Shown here: piece after piece, positions 24,265-32,770 of the stretch
Layout of the letters: the number at the start of each line of letters is the position of its first letter
Numbering within the stretch: position 1 is the stretch's first letter
Notes under the pieces: generated by a model
Database searches by the model: none
The model's input: the letters and a program-made list of their open reading frames with translations, nothing else
What the model was told of the DNA's origin: nothing
Made by a program: the position numbers and the translations under genes
DNA from: Paraburkholderia franconis
GTDB taxonomy: Bacteria > Pseudomonadota > Gammaproteobacteria > Burkholderiales > Burkholderiaceae
Length of the DNA stretch: 56,317 nt
Direction of reading: 5' to 3'
Assembly: GCF_009362735.1 (NCBI RefSeq)
Contig: NZ_WHNP01000050.1
Location: 1 to 56,317, forward strand

Positions 24265-25587
24265 ATGGCCGACCTACGCTGCACGATTGCCGGCATCAAT
24301 TCGCCGAATCCTTTCTGGCTCGCGTCCGCGCCGCCGACCGACAAGGCGTACAACGTGAATCGCGCTTTCGAAGCGGGCTGGGGCGGCGTCGTGTGGAAGA
24401 CGCTCGGGCTCGATCCGCATGTGGTCAATGTCAGCTCGCGTTACGGCGCGGTGCAGTGGAACGGCCAGCGCATCGCGGGCCTGAACAATATCGAGCTGAT
24501 CACGGACCGGCCGCTCGATGTCAACCTGCGCGAAATCATGCAGGTCAAGCGCGACTGGCCCGACCGCGCGCTGATCGTGTCGCTGATGGTGCCGTGCAAC
24601 GAGCACGACTGGAAATGGATTCTCCCGCTCGTCGAAGACACGGGCGCGGATGCCGTCGAGCTGAACTTCGGCTGTCCGCATGGGATGAGCGAGCGCGGGA
24701 TGGGTTCGGCCGTCGGCCAGGTGCCCGAGTATGTCGAGATGGTCACGCGCTGGGTCAAGGAGGGCACGAAGCTGCCGTGTCTCGTGAAGCTCACGCCGAA
24801 CATCAGCGATATCCGCATGGGCTCGCGCGCCGCATACAAGGGTGGCGCGGATGGCGTGTCGCTGATCAACACGATCAATTCGATCGTCGCCGTCGATCTC
24901 GACCAGATGGCGCCGATGCCGACCGTCGACGGCAAGGGCACGCACGGCGGCTATTGCGGACCCGCCGTCAAGCCGATCGCGCTGAACATGGTCGCCGAAA
25001 TCGCGCGCGACCCGCAAACGCCGGGTCTGCCCATCTCGGGCATCGGCGGCATTTCATCGTGGCGCGACGCGGCCGAGTTCATCGTGCTCGGCGCGGGCAG
25101 CGTGCAGGTGTGCACGGCGGCGATGCACTATGGCTTTCGCATCGTCTCCGATCTCGCGGACGGCCTGTCGAACTGGATGGACGAAAAGGGCTACGCAACG
25201 CTTGACGACATTCGCGGCCGCGCGGTGCCGAACGTCACCGACTGGAAGTACCTGAACCTGAAGTACGACATCAAGGCGCGCATCGACCAGGACAAGTGCA
25301 TCCAGTGCGGTCTGTGTCACATCGCATGCGAGGACACGTCGCACCAGGCGATCACGCGTGAGAAGGACGGCAAGCGCCATTTCGAAGTGATCGATGCGGA
25401 GTGCGTCGGGTGCAATCTTTGCATGCATGTGTGCCCGGTCGAGCAATGCATCACGATGGAGCGCGTCGACAGCGGCGAGTACGCGAACTGGACCACGCAT
25501 CCGAACAATCCGGCGCGTGTCGTTGCCGATTCATCCGAACCAGGCCACGCGCAAGCCGATGCGCAGCACGCGGCGAAAGCGGCCTGA
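24265..25587 (+). CDS. preA: NAD-dependent dihydropyrimidine dehydrogenase subunit PreA
   Basis: A 440-aa catalytic subunit that reduces uracil and thymine to dihydro forms (and may run in reverse). The N-terminal 330 residues are a dihydroorotate-dehydrogenase-like FMN barrel, with NPFWLASAPPTD near residue 13 and the active-site region ELNFGCPHGMSERGMG near 132. The C-terminal ferredoxin domain has two CxxCxxC...C sets (CIQCGLCHIAC near 345, CVGCNLCMHVCP near 379). It pairs with the upstream PreT. The RBS is GGAG. Length is slightly above the E. coli subunit because of an Ala/Gln-rich tail. Confidence 0.94.
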   Translation: MADLRCTIAGINSPNPFWLASAPPTDKAYNVNRAFEAGWGGVVWKTLGLDPHVVNVSSRYGAVQWNGQRIAGLNNIELITDRPLDVNLREIMQVKRDWPDRALIVSLMVPCNEHDWKWILPLVEDTGADAVELNFGCPHGMSERGMGSAVGQVPEYVEMVTRWVKEGTKLPCLVKLTPNISDIRMGSRAAYKGGADGVSLINTINSIVAVDLDQMAPMPTVDGKGTHGGYCGPAVKPIALNMVAEIARDPQTPGLPISGIGGISSWRDAAEFIVLGAGSVQVCTAAMHYGFRIVSDLADGLSNWMDEKGYATLDDIRGRAVPNVTDWKYLNLKYDIKARIDQDKCIQCGLCHIACEDTSHQAITREKDGKRHFEVIDAECVGCNLCMHVCPVEQCITMERVDSGEYANWTTHPNNPARVVADSSEPGHAQADAQHAAKAA

Positions 25588-25695
25588 TTCATCGGCCACC
25601 TTCCGGCCCGACGCGTTTCGACGAATCACATCAGAGAACGCGCAGGCTTTCGAAATCAATGAGCAGTCAACGAGCGATCAAGTGGAGATCCCCCG

Positions 25696-27192
25696 ATGAA
25701 GCAGACAGCGCAATCCGCCGACGCGCCGCACGGAAGCAGTCTCTATAACGACGACCTCGCGCCGACGGGCCCCGCGCAGCGCACGTGGAAGTGGTATCAC
25801 TTCGCGGCGCTGTGGGTCGGCATGGTGATGAACATCGCGTCGTACATGCTCGCGGCCGGCTTGACGGAAGAGGGCATGTCGCCGTGGCAGGCGGTGCTGA
25901 CGGTCCTGCTCGGCAACGTGATCGTGCTGGTGCCGATGCTGTTGATCGGACACGCGGGCGCAAAGCACGGCATTCCGTATGCGGTGCTCGTGCGCTCGTC
26001 GTTCGGCACGCAGGGCGCGAAGCTGCCGGCGATGCTGCGCGCGATCGTCGCGTGCGGCTGGTACGGCATCCAGACGTGGCTCGGCGGCAGCGCGATCTAT
26101 ACGCTGCTCAACATCCTGACGGGCAACGCGCTGCATGGCGCGGCGCTGCCGTTTCTCGACATCTCGGTCGCGCAGCTCGCGTGCTTTCTCGCATTCTGGG
26201 CCTTGCAGATCTACTTCATCGTGCACGGCACCGATTCGATCCGCTGGCTCGAAAGCTGGTCTGCGCCGATCAAGGTCGTGATGTGCGTTGCGCTCGTCTG
26301 GTGGGCGACGTCGAAGGCGGGCGGCGTCGGCTCGATGCTGTCGGCGCCTTCGCAGTTCGCGCCAGGCGGCAAGAAGGAAGGGCTCTTCTGGGTCACGTTC
26401 TGGCCGGGCCTCACGGCGATGGTCGGCTTCTGGGCGACGCTCGCGTTGAATATCCCGGACTTCACGCGCTTTGCGAAGACGCAGCGCGACCAGATCGTCG
26501 GGCAGTCGATCGGCCTGCCCGTACCGATGGCGTTGCTGTCGGTGATCTCGGTCGTCGTCACGTCGGCGACGGTCGTGATCTACGGCAAGGCGATCTGGGA
26601 CCCGATCGACCTGACGAGCCGCATGACGGGCATCGGCGTCGGCATCGCGCTCATCATCCTCACGCTCGATACGATGTGCTGCAATCTCGCCGCGAATCTC
26701 GTCGGGCCCGCGTATGACTTTTCGAGCCTGTGGCCAAAGGGCATTTCGTATCGCACGGGCGGCCTGATCACCGCGACCATCGCGATCGTGATGATGCCGT
26801 GGAAGATTCTCGCGACCACGCAAGGCTACATCTTCACGTGGCTCGTCGGTTACTCGGCGTTGCTCGGACCCGTCGCGGGCATCCTGATGGTCGATTACTT
26901 CCTGATTCGCGGCACGCGGCTCGATCAGCGCGAACTGTTCGACGAAAACGGCGAATACAGCTACACGGGTGGCTGGAACATGGCCGCTGTCGTCGCGCTC
27001 GTGATCGGCGTGCTGCCGAATCTGCCGGGCTTTCTGCACACTGCGTTTCCCGCGTCGTTCCCAAACGTGCCCGGGTTCCTCAATACGCTCTACACGTATG
27101 CATGGTTCGTGGGACTCGCACTTGCATCGATCGTGTACGGCACATGGATGAAGCTGCGTCGCAGTCCTGGCGCGAGCATGGCGAATGCGTGA
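25696..27192 (+). CDS. NCS1-family nucleobase/hydantoin:cation symporter
   Basis: A 498-aa inner-membrane protein with about twelve helices. The NCS1 hallmark is near the N-terminus (a WWYHF-like KWYHFAALWVGMVMN and LAAGL), with the substrate-site region GWYGIQTWLGG near residue 118 and TLALNIPDFTRFAKTQRDQ near 240. It sits between preA and dihydropyrimidinase, so it most likely imports uracil, thymine, dihydropyrimidines or hydantoins. GGAGA precedes the ATG. The precise substrate is inferred. Confidence 0.9.
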   Translation: MKQTAQSADAPHGSSLYNDDLAPTGPAQRTWKWYHFAALWVGMVMNIASYMLAAGLTEEGMSPWQAVLTVLLGNVIVLVPMLLIGHAGAKHGIPYAVLVRSSFGTQGAKLPAMLRAIVACGWYGIQTWLGGSAIYTLLNILTGNALHGAALPFLDISVAQLACFLAFWALQIYFIVHGTDSIRWLESWSAPIKVVMCVALVWWATSKAGGVGSMLSAPSQFAPGGKKEGLFWVTFWPGLTAMVGFWATLALNIPDFTRFAKTQRDQIVGQSIGLPVPMALLSVISVVVTSATVVIYGKAIWDPIDLTSRMTGIGVGIALIILTLDTMCCNLAANLVGPAYDFSSLWPKGISYRTGGLITATIAIVMMPWKILATTQGYIFTWLVGYSALLGPVAGILMVDYFLIRGTRLDQRELFDENGEYSYTGGWNMAAVVALVIGVLPNLPGFLHTAFPASFPNVPGFLNTLYTYAWFVGLALASIVYGTWMKLRRSPGASMANA

Positions 27193-27220
27193 ACACGCGA
27201 TTTAACGGAGGAGGCAACCG

Positions 27221-28672
27221 ATGACAACCCTGATTCGCGGCGGCACCGTGATCGACGCCGACCGCACGCATAGAGCTGACGTGTTGATCGCGGACCCGCA
27301 GGACGGCGGCACGATCCTGCAGATCGACCGCACGATCGATCCGCCCGAGGGCGCGAAGATCGTCGATGCGCACGATCAGTACGTGATGCCCGGCGGCATC
27401 GATCCGCACACGCACATGGAACTGCCGTTCATGGGCACGACGGCAAGCGACGATTTCTATTCGGGCACGGCGGCGGGCCTGTCGGGCGGCACGACGAGCA
27501 TCATCGACTTCGTGATTCCAAGCCCGAAGCAGCCGCTCATGGATGCGTTCAAGGAATGGCGTGGCTGGGCCGAGAAGGCATCGGCGGATTATGGCTTTCA
27601 CGTGGCCGTTACATGGTGGGACGAGTCGGTGCATCGCGACATGGGCACGCTCGTGCACGAGCACGGCGTGTCGAGCTTCAAGCACTTCATGGCCTACAAA
27701 AACGCGATCATGGCCGACGACGAAGTGCTCGTGAACAGCTTCTCGCGTTCGCTCGAACTCGGCGCGCTGCCGACCGTGCATGCGGAAAACGGCGAGCTTG
27801 TGTTCCAGTTGCAGAAGCAACTGCTCGCGAAGGGATTCAAGGGACCGGAGGCGCATCCGTTGTCGCGTCCGCCCGAAGTGGAAGGCGAGGCCGCGAACCG
27901 CGCGATCCGCATTGCGCAGGTGCTCGGCGTGCCCGTGTATATCGTGCACGTGTCCGCGAAAGAGGCCGTCGAAGCGATTTCGCGCGCGCGCAACGAAGGG
28001 CAGCGCGTGTTCGGCGAAGTGTTGCCCGGGCATCTCGTGATCGACGAATCCGTCTATCGCGACCGCGACTGGACGCGGGCCGCCGCGCATGTGATGAGCC
28101 CGCCGTTTCGCACGAGCGAGCATCGCGAGGCATTGTGGCGCGGGCTGCAATCGGGCCAGTTGCATACGACGGCCACCGACCATTGTGTGTTCTGCGCGTC
28201 GCAGAAGGCGATGGGCCGCGAGGACTTCACGAAGATTCCGAACGGCTGCGGCGGCGTCGAGGACCGGATGTCAGTGCTGTGGCACGAGGGCGTGAACCGC
28301 GGACGCATTACGCCGAACGAGTTCGTGCGCATCACGTCGACGAATGCCGCGCAGATCTTCAACCTGTATCCGCGCAAAGGCGCGGTGGAGGTCGGCGCGG
28401 ATGCCGACCTCGTCATCTGGGACCCGGCCGCGACGAAGACGATCTCGGTGAAGACGCATCATCAGAAGGTCGACTTCAACGTGTTCGAAGGGATGACGGT
28501 GCAGGGCGTCGCGATGCACACGTTCACGCGCGGCGCGCATGCATGGGCCGACGGCGATCTGCGCGCGCAGCGCGGCGCGGGTCAGTACCTGAAGCGCCCG
28601 CCCAACGCGGCGTACTACGATGCGGTGCGGGTCGCCAACAAGCTGAAGGAGCCGCATCCCGTCGAACGCTGA
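27221..28672 (+). CDS. hydA: Dihydropyrimidinase / D-hydantoinase
   Basis: A 483-aa cyclic amidohydrolase that opens dihydrouracil and dihydrothymine to the N-carbamoyl-beta-amino acids. Amidohydrolase metal ligands are visible: GGIDPHTHMELPF near residue 57, the probable carboxylated lysine in SFKHFMAYK near 150, HAEN near 186, the VPVYIVHVSA His near 240 and TTATDHCVF near 320. Length matches bacterial dihydropyrimidinases. GGAGG precedes the ATG and the NCS1 gene ends 28 bp upstream. It is the last gene before an intrinsic terminator. Confidence 0.95.
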   Translation: MTTLIRGGTVIDADRTHRADVLIADPQDGGTILQIDRTIDPPEGAKIVDAHDQYVMPGGIDPHTHMELPFMGTTASDDFYSGTAAGLSGGTTSIIDFVIPSPKQPLMDAFKEWRGWAEKASADYGFHVAVTWWDESVHRDMGTLVHEHGVSSFKHFMAYKNAIMADDEVLVNSFSRSLELGALPTVHAENGELVFQLQKQLLAKGFKGPEAHPLSRPPEVEGEAANRAIRIAQVLGVPVYIVHVSAKEAVEAISRARNEGQRVFGEVLPGHLVIDESVYRDRDWTRAAAHVMSPPFRTSEHREALWRGLQSGQLHTTATDHCVFCASQKAMGREDFTKIPNGCGGVEDRMSVLWHEGVNRGRITPNEFVRITSTNAAQIFNLYPRKGAVEVGADADLVIWDPAATKTISVKTHHQKVDFNVFEGMTVQGVAMHTFTRGAHAWADGDLRAQRGAGQYLKRPPNAAYYDAVRVANKLKEPHPVER

Positions 28673-29158
28673 ACCGCGCCTGTGCACTCGGACTCGACCG
28701 GGCTCGATCTGGCTGCACGACACGAACGGCCGCTTCGCCTCGCAGGGCAGGAGCGGCCGTCGCTATTTTCGGGTATGCTTCCGGCCGCGCTGCGGGAGCG
28801 GCTTCCGACGCACCACGGCGCGCGTGCAAGGGACGAGTTAGGACGGCAAGAACGGGGGCGGCAAATCGACGCCGAAGCCATCGCGAAGCGATAGCAACGC
28901 AAACGCAACGCGACGACGAAGCGAAACGACGAACTGGACGCCAATGTCCCATGCGGCGCAAGGATTCGCGTGCGTCCGTATACTTGCGCATTGCCAACCC
29001 CTCTGTTTCGGTCTAGTTTATTCCGCCTCGGCATATATATAAGCCTTCAAATGCGTTGTGGAAATAAGGACCGTTTGCTACAGTCCGCCCACGCTGCCGG
29101 ACGGGTGTTCCGGCAGACGCACGCACAACCCGATAAAACGAACCTCGGAGCACACATC
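28673..29158. other. Intergenic region between pyrimidine operon and ABC transporter
   Basis: A 486-bp gap with the hydA terminator near its left end. Around 28991-29019 there is a fair promoter (-35 TTGCCA, 17 bp, -10 TAGTTT) followed by an AT-rich CATATATATAAG stretch that may serve the ABC operon. Open frames between 28680 and 29030 lack RBS and family features. Confidence 0.55.
28726..28769 (+). terminator. Intrinsic terminator after the pyrimidine operon
   Basis: ACGGCCGCT (28726-28734) pairs exactly with AGCGGCCGT (28752-28760). The loop is 17 bases and CGCTATTTTC follows. It lies 54 bp after the hydA stop. The T-tract is short. Confidence 0.65.
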
Positions 29159-29941
29159 ATGAAGTCGATTCGATCCCTTCTGCTGATCGGCCTGCTGCAA
29201 GTCGCGACGGCGACGGCCGCGTTCGCCGCAGACGACCTCTCGAAGATCAAGTCCACCGGCGAGATCAAGTTCGGCACGGAAGGCACCTACGCGCCGTTCA
29301 CGTTCCACGACGCGTCGAACCAGCTGACGGGCTTCGACGTCGAAATCGGCCGCGCGATCGCGCAGAAGCTGGGCGTGAAGCCGGTGTTCGTCGAAGGCAA
29401 GTGGGACGGCCTGATCGCCGGTCTCGACGCGAACCGCTACGACGCCGTGATCAACGAAGTCGCCGTCACCGATGCGCGCAAGCAGAAGTACGACTTCTCG
29501 ACGCCGTACATCACGTCGCACGCGGCGCTGATCGTGCGCGCGGACAACAGCGCGATCAAGACTTTCGACGACCTGAAGGGCAAGAAGTCGGCCAATACGC
29601 TGACCAGCAACTTCGGCAAGATCGCCGCCGCGCACGGCGCTGAAGTGGTTCCGGTGCAGGGTTTCAACGAATCGATCGACCTGCTGACGTCGGGCCGCGT
29701 CGATGCGACGGTCAACGACTCGCTGTCGTTCCTCGACTTCAAGAAGCACAAGCCGGACGCGAAGGTGAAGATCGCCGCGATCGACACGTCGTCGGATAGC
29801 TCGGACAAGTCGGCGGTGTTGATCCGCAAGGGCAATCCGGAGCTGCAGGCCGCGATCAACAAGGCGCTCGCCGACATCAAGGCCGACGGTACGTACGAGA
29901 AGATCTCGAACAAGTACTTCGGCAAAGACGTTTCGCAATAA
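29159..29941 (+). CDS. Polar amino acid ABC transporter, periplasmic binding protein (cystine-type)
   Basis: A 260-aa secreted solute-binding protein of family 3. The signal peptide ends at AFAA near residue 22-24. Mature-domain motifs are GTEGTYAPFTFHD and LTGFDVEIGRAIA, then VEGKWDGLIAGLDANRYDAVIN, which closely resembles FliY/TcyJ-type cystine binding proteins. The ATG at 29159 has GGAG eight bases upstream; the open frame extends further but without a signal peptide. The permease gene begins 22 bp later and the ATPase gene follows. Cystine or a related polar amino acid is the likely ligand, from motif resemblance only. Confidence 0.9.
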   Translation: MKSIRSLLLIGLLQVATATAAFAADDLSKIKSTGEIKFGTEGTYAPFTFHDASNQLTGFDVEIGRAIAQKLGVKPVFVEGKWDGLIAGLDANRYDAVINEVAVTDARKQKYDFSTPYITSHAALIVRADNSAIKTFDDLKGKKSANTLTSNFGKIAAAHGAEVVPVQGFNESIDLLTSGRVDATVNDSLSFLDFKKHKPDAKVKIAAIDTSSDSSDKSAVLIRKGNPELQAAINKALADIKADGTYEKISNKYFGKDVSQ

Positions 29942-29963
29942 GCAAGAAGGGCGAGCCTGAATC

Positions 29964-30641
29964 ATGCCTGCATGGTTGCACCTGATGGGGGAGTCGCTGT
30001 GGCCGCTGCTGTACGCGGGCCTCGTGTTCACCGTGCCGTTGACGCTCGTGTCGTTCGCGATCGGACTCGCGCTGGCGTTCATCGTGGCGCTGCTGCGGCT
30101 GTTCGGACCGACGTGGTCGGTGGCCGTCGTGCGCTTCTACGTGTGGCTGTTTCGCGGCTCGCCGCTGCTCGTTCAGCTGTTCGTGATCTTCTATGGCCTG
30201 CCGAACGTCGGCATCGTGCTCGATCCGTTGACGGCCGCGATCATCGGCTTCTCGCTGAACGTCGGCGCGTATAACTCGGAAGTGATTCGCGGCGTGATCG
30301 AGTCGATCCCGAAAGGGCAGTGGGAAGCCGCGTACTCGATGGGCATGACCCGCGCGCAGGCGCTGCGCCGCGCGATCCTGCCACAGGCGGCGCGCGTCGC
30401 GTTGCCGCCGCTGTCGAACTCGTTCATCGCGCTCGTCAAGGACACGTCGCTTGCTGCCGTGCTGACCGTGCCGGAGATTTTCCAGGCCGCGCAGCGCATC
30501 GCATCGGTGACGTACGAGCCGCTGATTCTCTATACGGAAGCCGCGCTGATCTATCTCGTGTTCAGCTCGGTGCTGTCCTCCGCGCAGGTGCGCCTCGAAC
30601 GCCGCTTCGGCCGCCACGCGCTTTTCACGTCGGGTAGCTGA
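29964..30641 (+). CDS. Polar amino acid ABC transporter, permease
   Basis: A 225-aa inner-membrane permease of the His/Glu/Gln/Arg opine family with about five helices. The start of the conserved region is LVFTVPLTLVSFAIG, then FRGSPLLVQLFVIFYGLP near residue 65, and the EAA loop that contacts the ATPase (WEAAYSMGMTRAQALRRAI near 117). Only one permease is present, so it probably acts as a homodimer, as YecS/TcyL does. It is 22 bp downstream of the binding protein gene and 3 bp upstream of the ATPase gene. Confidence 0.92.
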   Translation: MPAWLHLMGESLWPLLYAGLVFTVPLTLVSFAIGLALAFIVALLRLFGPTWSVAVVRFYVWLFRGSPLLVQLFVIFYGLPNVGIVLDPLTAAIIGFSLNVGAYNSEVIRGVIESIPKGQWEAAYSMGMTRAQALRRAILPQAARVALPPLSNSFIALVKDTSLAAVLTVPEIFQAAQRIASVTYEPLILYTEAALIYLVFSSVLSSAQVRLERRFGRHALFTSGS

Positions 30642-30644
30642 ACG

Positions 30645-31412
30645 ATGATTCGCCTCGAAAAAATCGAAAAGTATTTCGGCGATCATCGCGTGCTGAACAG
30701 CGTCGATCTCGCGCTCGATCAGGGCAACGTGACGGCGCTGATCGGCCCGTCGGGCAGCGGCAAGAGCACGCTGTTGCGCTGCGTGAACCTGCTGGAAATT
30801 CCCGAAGCCGGTTCGCTCGAACTCGGCGATCAGCGCATCCCGTTCAGCCGCACGGAAAAGCCGTCGAAGGAAGCGGTGCTCGCGATTCGCCGCCGCACCG
30901 GGATGGTGTTCCAGAACTTCCAGCTGTTCCCGCATCGCACGGTGATCGAGAACGTGATGGAAGGGCTCATCACGGTGCAGAAGTGGGACCGCGAAAGGGC
31001 GCGCGCACGGGCGCTCGAACTGCTGGAAAAGGTTGGCATCGCGCACAAGGCCGATGCGTGGCCTGTCACGCTGTCGGGCGGCCAGCAGCAGCGCGTGGCG
31101 ATTGCGCGGGCGCTCGCGCCGTCGCCGGAAGTGCTGCTGTGCGACGAGCCGACTTCCGCGCTCGATCCGGGCCTCGCCGCCGAAGTGGTCGAAGTGCTGC
31201 GCCAGCTCGCGAAAGAAGGCATGACGATGCTGATGGCCACGCACGATCTGCGGCTCGCCGCGTCGATCGCGCGCAATGTCGTGTTCCTGAGCAACGGGTC
31301 GATCGTCGAGCAGGGCCATTCGCGCGACATCTTTACGCGGCCGAAGCAGCCGGAAACCGCGAGCTTCGTGTCGACGCTCACGCAGACGCTGCCGGACGGC
31401 TGGGAAGACTGA
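30645..31412 (+). CDS. Polar amino acid ABC transporter, ATP-binding protein
   Basis: A 255-aa ABC ATPase. Walker A GPSGSGKST near residue 33, Q-loop FQNFQLFPHRTVIENV near 91, signature LSGGQQQRVAIARAL near 144, Walker B VLLCDEPTSALD near 163 and the switch histidine in MATHDLRLA near 199. Similar to YecC/TcyN of cystine uptake. It is the third gene of the operon and is followed by an intrinsic terminator. Confidence 0.93.
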   Translation: MIRLEKIEKYFGDHRVLNSVDLALDQGNVTALIGPSGSGKSTLLRCVNLLEIPEAGSLELGDQRIPFSRTEKPSKEAVLAIRRRTGMVFQNFQLFPHRTVIENVMEGLITVQKWDRERARARALELLEKVGIAHKADAWPVTLSGGQQQRVAIARALAPSPEVLLCDEPTSALDPGLAAEVVEVLRQLAKEGMTMLMATHDLRLAASIARNVVFLSNGSIVEQGHSRDIFTRPKQPETASFVSTLTQTLPDGWED

Positions 31413-31452
31413 TCGCCCTCCACCGATACACGCCGATTCATGAATGACAGCG

Positions 31453-31480
31453 AGGGCGCCTGCGGGCGCCCTTGTTGTTT
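31453..31480 (+). terminator. Intrinsic terminator after the amino acid ABC operon
   Basis: AGGGCGC (31453-31459) pairs with GCGCCCT (31466-31472), followed by TGTTGTTT. It lies 41 bp after the ATPase stop. Confidence 0.8.
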
Positions 31481-31566
31481 CGCGCGAGGCCGCGCTTCGG
31501 GCAAGCTTCACGCCGGCATCCGGCAGCTACGCTACAATGGCCGTCGCCTTTAGCCACGGAACATCG

Positions 31567-32016
31567 ATGAAGACACGCACTCTGTTGATCGCATGCTGCA
31601 CGGTTGCCGCCGCTTTGTCCGCGGGATGCGCGTCTGTGTACAAAAACACGAGCGCATGCGAGCAGATGATGCGGCAATCGGTGAGCGAGCTTTCCGCCGA
31701 CGATACGTTGAAGATCGTGCACACGGGCATGGGCATCCATGGCAGCCGCGTCGTCGTGGAAGGCACGCTCGAGCATCCGCAGACGGCGTCGGAAGCGGCG
31801 GCCGCCAGGCCGCGAAATACGAACATCAACGAAGCCGGGCTGCTCGCGCCCGTCGCGGCCGCGATCGAAAAGACCAAGCCGCGCAAGACCGTGGTGCCCG
31901 CAGCCGTCGAATGCACCTACGACGCAAACGGCGTGAGCGCGTTCCGCTGGCTCGCGCCCGCGCGCCTCGCGAAGACGGGCACGCCCGCCGAAGCCGGAGA
32001 GCAAACCGGCGAGTGA
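31567..32016 (+). CDS. Small putative lipoprotein of unknown function
   Basis: A 149-aa protein with a lipoprotein signal: MKTRTLL, a hydrophobic stretch and the lipobox LSAGC with Cys near residue 22. The mature part has a conserved-looking alpha/beta segment (CEQMMRQSVSELSADDTLKIVHTG, two cysteines in total) and ends in a Pro/Glu-rich tail. I do not recognise the family. ATG 31567 was chosen because the signal peptide begins there; the open frame runs further upstream through the preceding terminator. Probably monocistronic. Confidence 0.75.
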   Translation: MKTRTLLIACCTVAAALSAGCASVYKNTSACEQMMRQSVSELSADDTLKIVHTGMGIHGSRVVVEGTLEHPQTASEAAAARPRNTNINEAGLLAPVAAAIEKTKPRKTVVPAAVECTYDANGVSAFRWLAPARLAKTGTPAEAGEQTGE

Positions 32017-32121
32017 CGCGAGCGGCGCGGCATCATGCTGCGACGCACCTGCCACATCCAGGCCGACATGCTAGGATTTCTGCGTAATGCGGGCACGTTA
32101 TGCAGGGTTCAGGAGGGCAGC

Positions 32122-32352
32122 ATGGACGGCTTCGTCAGACATCACATAGAGGGCGCATCCGTCGATATCGACGTGGTGCCCGTCACGCCGCGCGGCTACT
32201 GCGCGCGCTTCCGTATCTTTCGCGACGCCGCTGACAAACCCGAATGGCATCAGGTCCACGTGTCGGGCAGCGTGTTCGACACGGCTGAAGAGGCCGAGGA
32301 GGCGGCGCGTTCGATGGCGCTCGAACAGGTGCTCGCGGGCGGCGGCTCCTAG
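32122..32352 (+). CDS. Small conserved-looking hypothetical protein (76 aa)
   Basis: A 76-aa soluble protein of unknown function, without signal peptide or membrane segment. The first part looks like a beta sheet (VRHHIEGASVDIDVVPVTPRG, split over two strands), ending in an acidic helix (TAEEAEEAARSMALEQVLAGG). A strong RBS (AGGAGGG) lies five bases upstream of ATG 32122, which fixes the start. Similar small DUF proteins are frequent in Burkholderiaceae, but I cannot name the family. Confidence 0.7.
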   Translation: MDGFVRHHIEGASVDIDVVPVTPRGYCARFRIFRDAADKPEWHQVHVSGSVFDTAEEAEEAARSMALEQVLAGGGS

Positions 32353-32770
32353 CCTTGCGCTTGCGGGCTTATCGCCTGCATTTCCTTTCTTTCCATTCAG
32401 TCATTTGCGTGGCGCGCTAGCGTTGCACGCGTCCCTTCGTTCGCCTTCGGTGCCTTCAATGCGCTCGATGCGCTCGATGCGTCATGCATGTTCATGCGCG
32501 CACTTTGAGCAACGTCGTCCGCGAAGATCGAAGAAATCCGACTTTGGGAGTTTTCTTGTATTGAGGAATTCCTCGTCTCCGTAGGATTTACCCGTCGTAA
32601 CCGACATCGAAGAAGTGGCGGTACGTAGGAGGCATCTTGCGGAATGTCGGTTCCGTCGTTCGTCGAATACCTTGTCCATATTGATTCGGTATCCAAAGTG
32701 ATGGAAGCAGGAGCAAATCGTTCGATGCTGCATTTTGGGGAGAGATGGATTATCCGTATCAAGGTTCTAG
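32353..32770. other. AT-richer intergenic region upstream of the adhesin gene
   Basis: A 418-bp gap. The stretch 32480-32770 is visibly richer in A and T than its surroundings and has no convincing gene. Open frames on either strand overlap the adhesin start or lack RBS. CGCTCGATG is repeated near 32460. It probably holds the adhesin promoter. Confidence 0.6.

Noticed and set aside
25678..27039. 453-codon minus-strand frame opposite the NCS1 permease
   Set aside because: Arg/Asp/His-rich shadow of a membrane protein gene; no RBS or domain.
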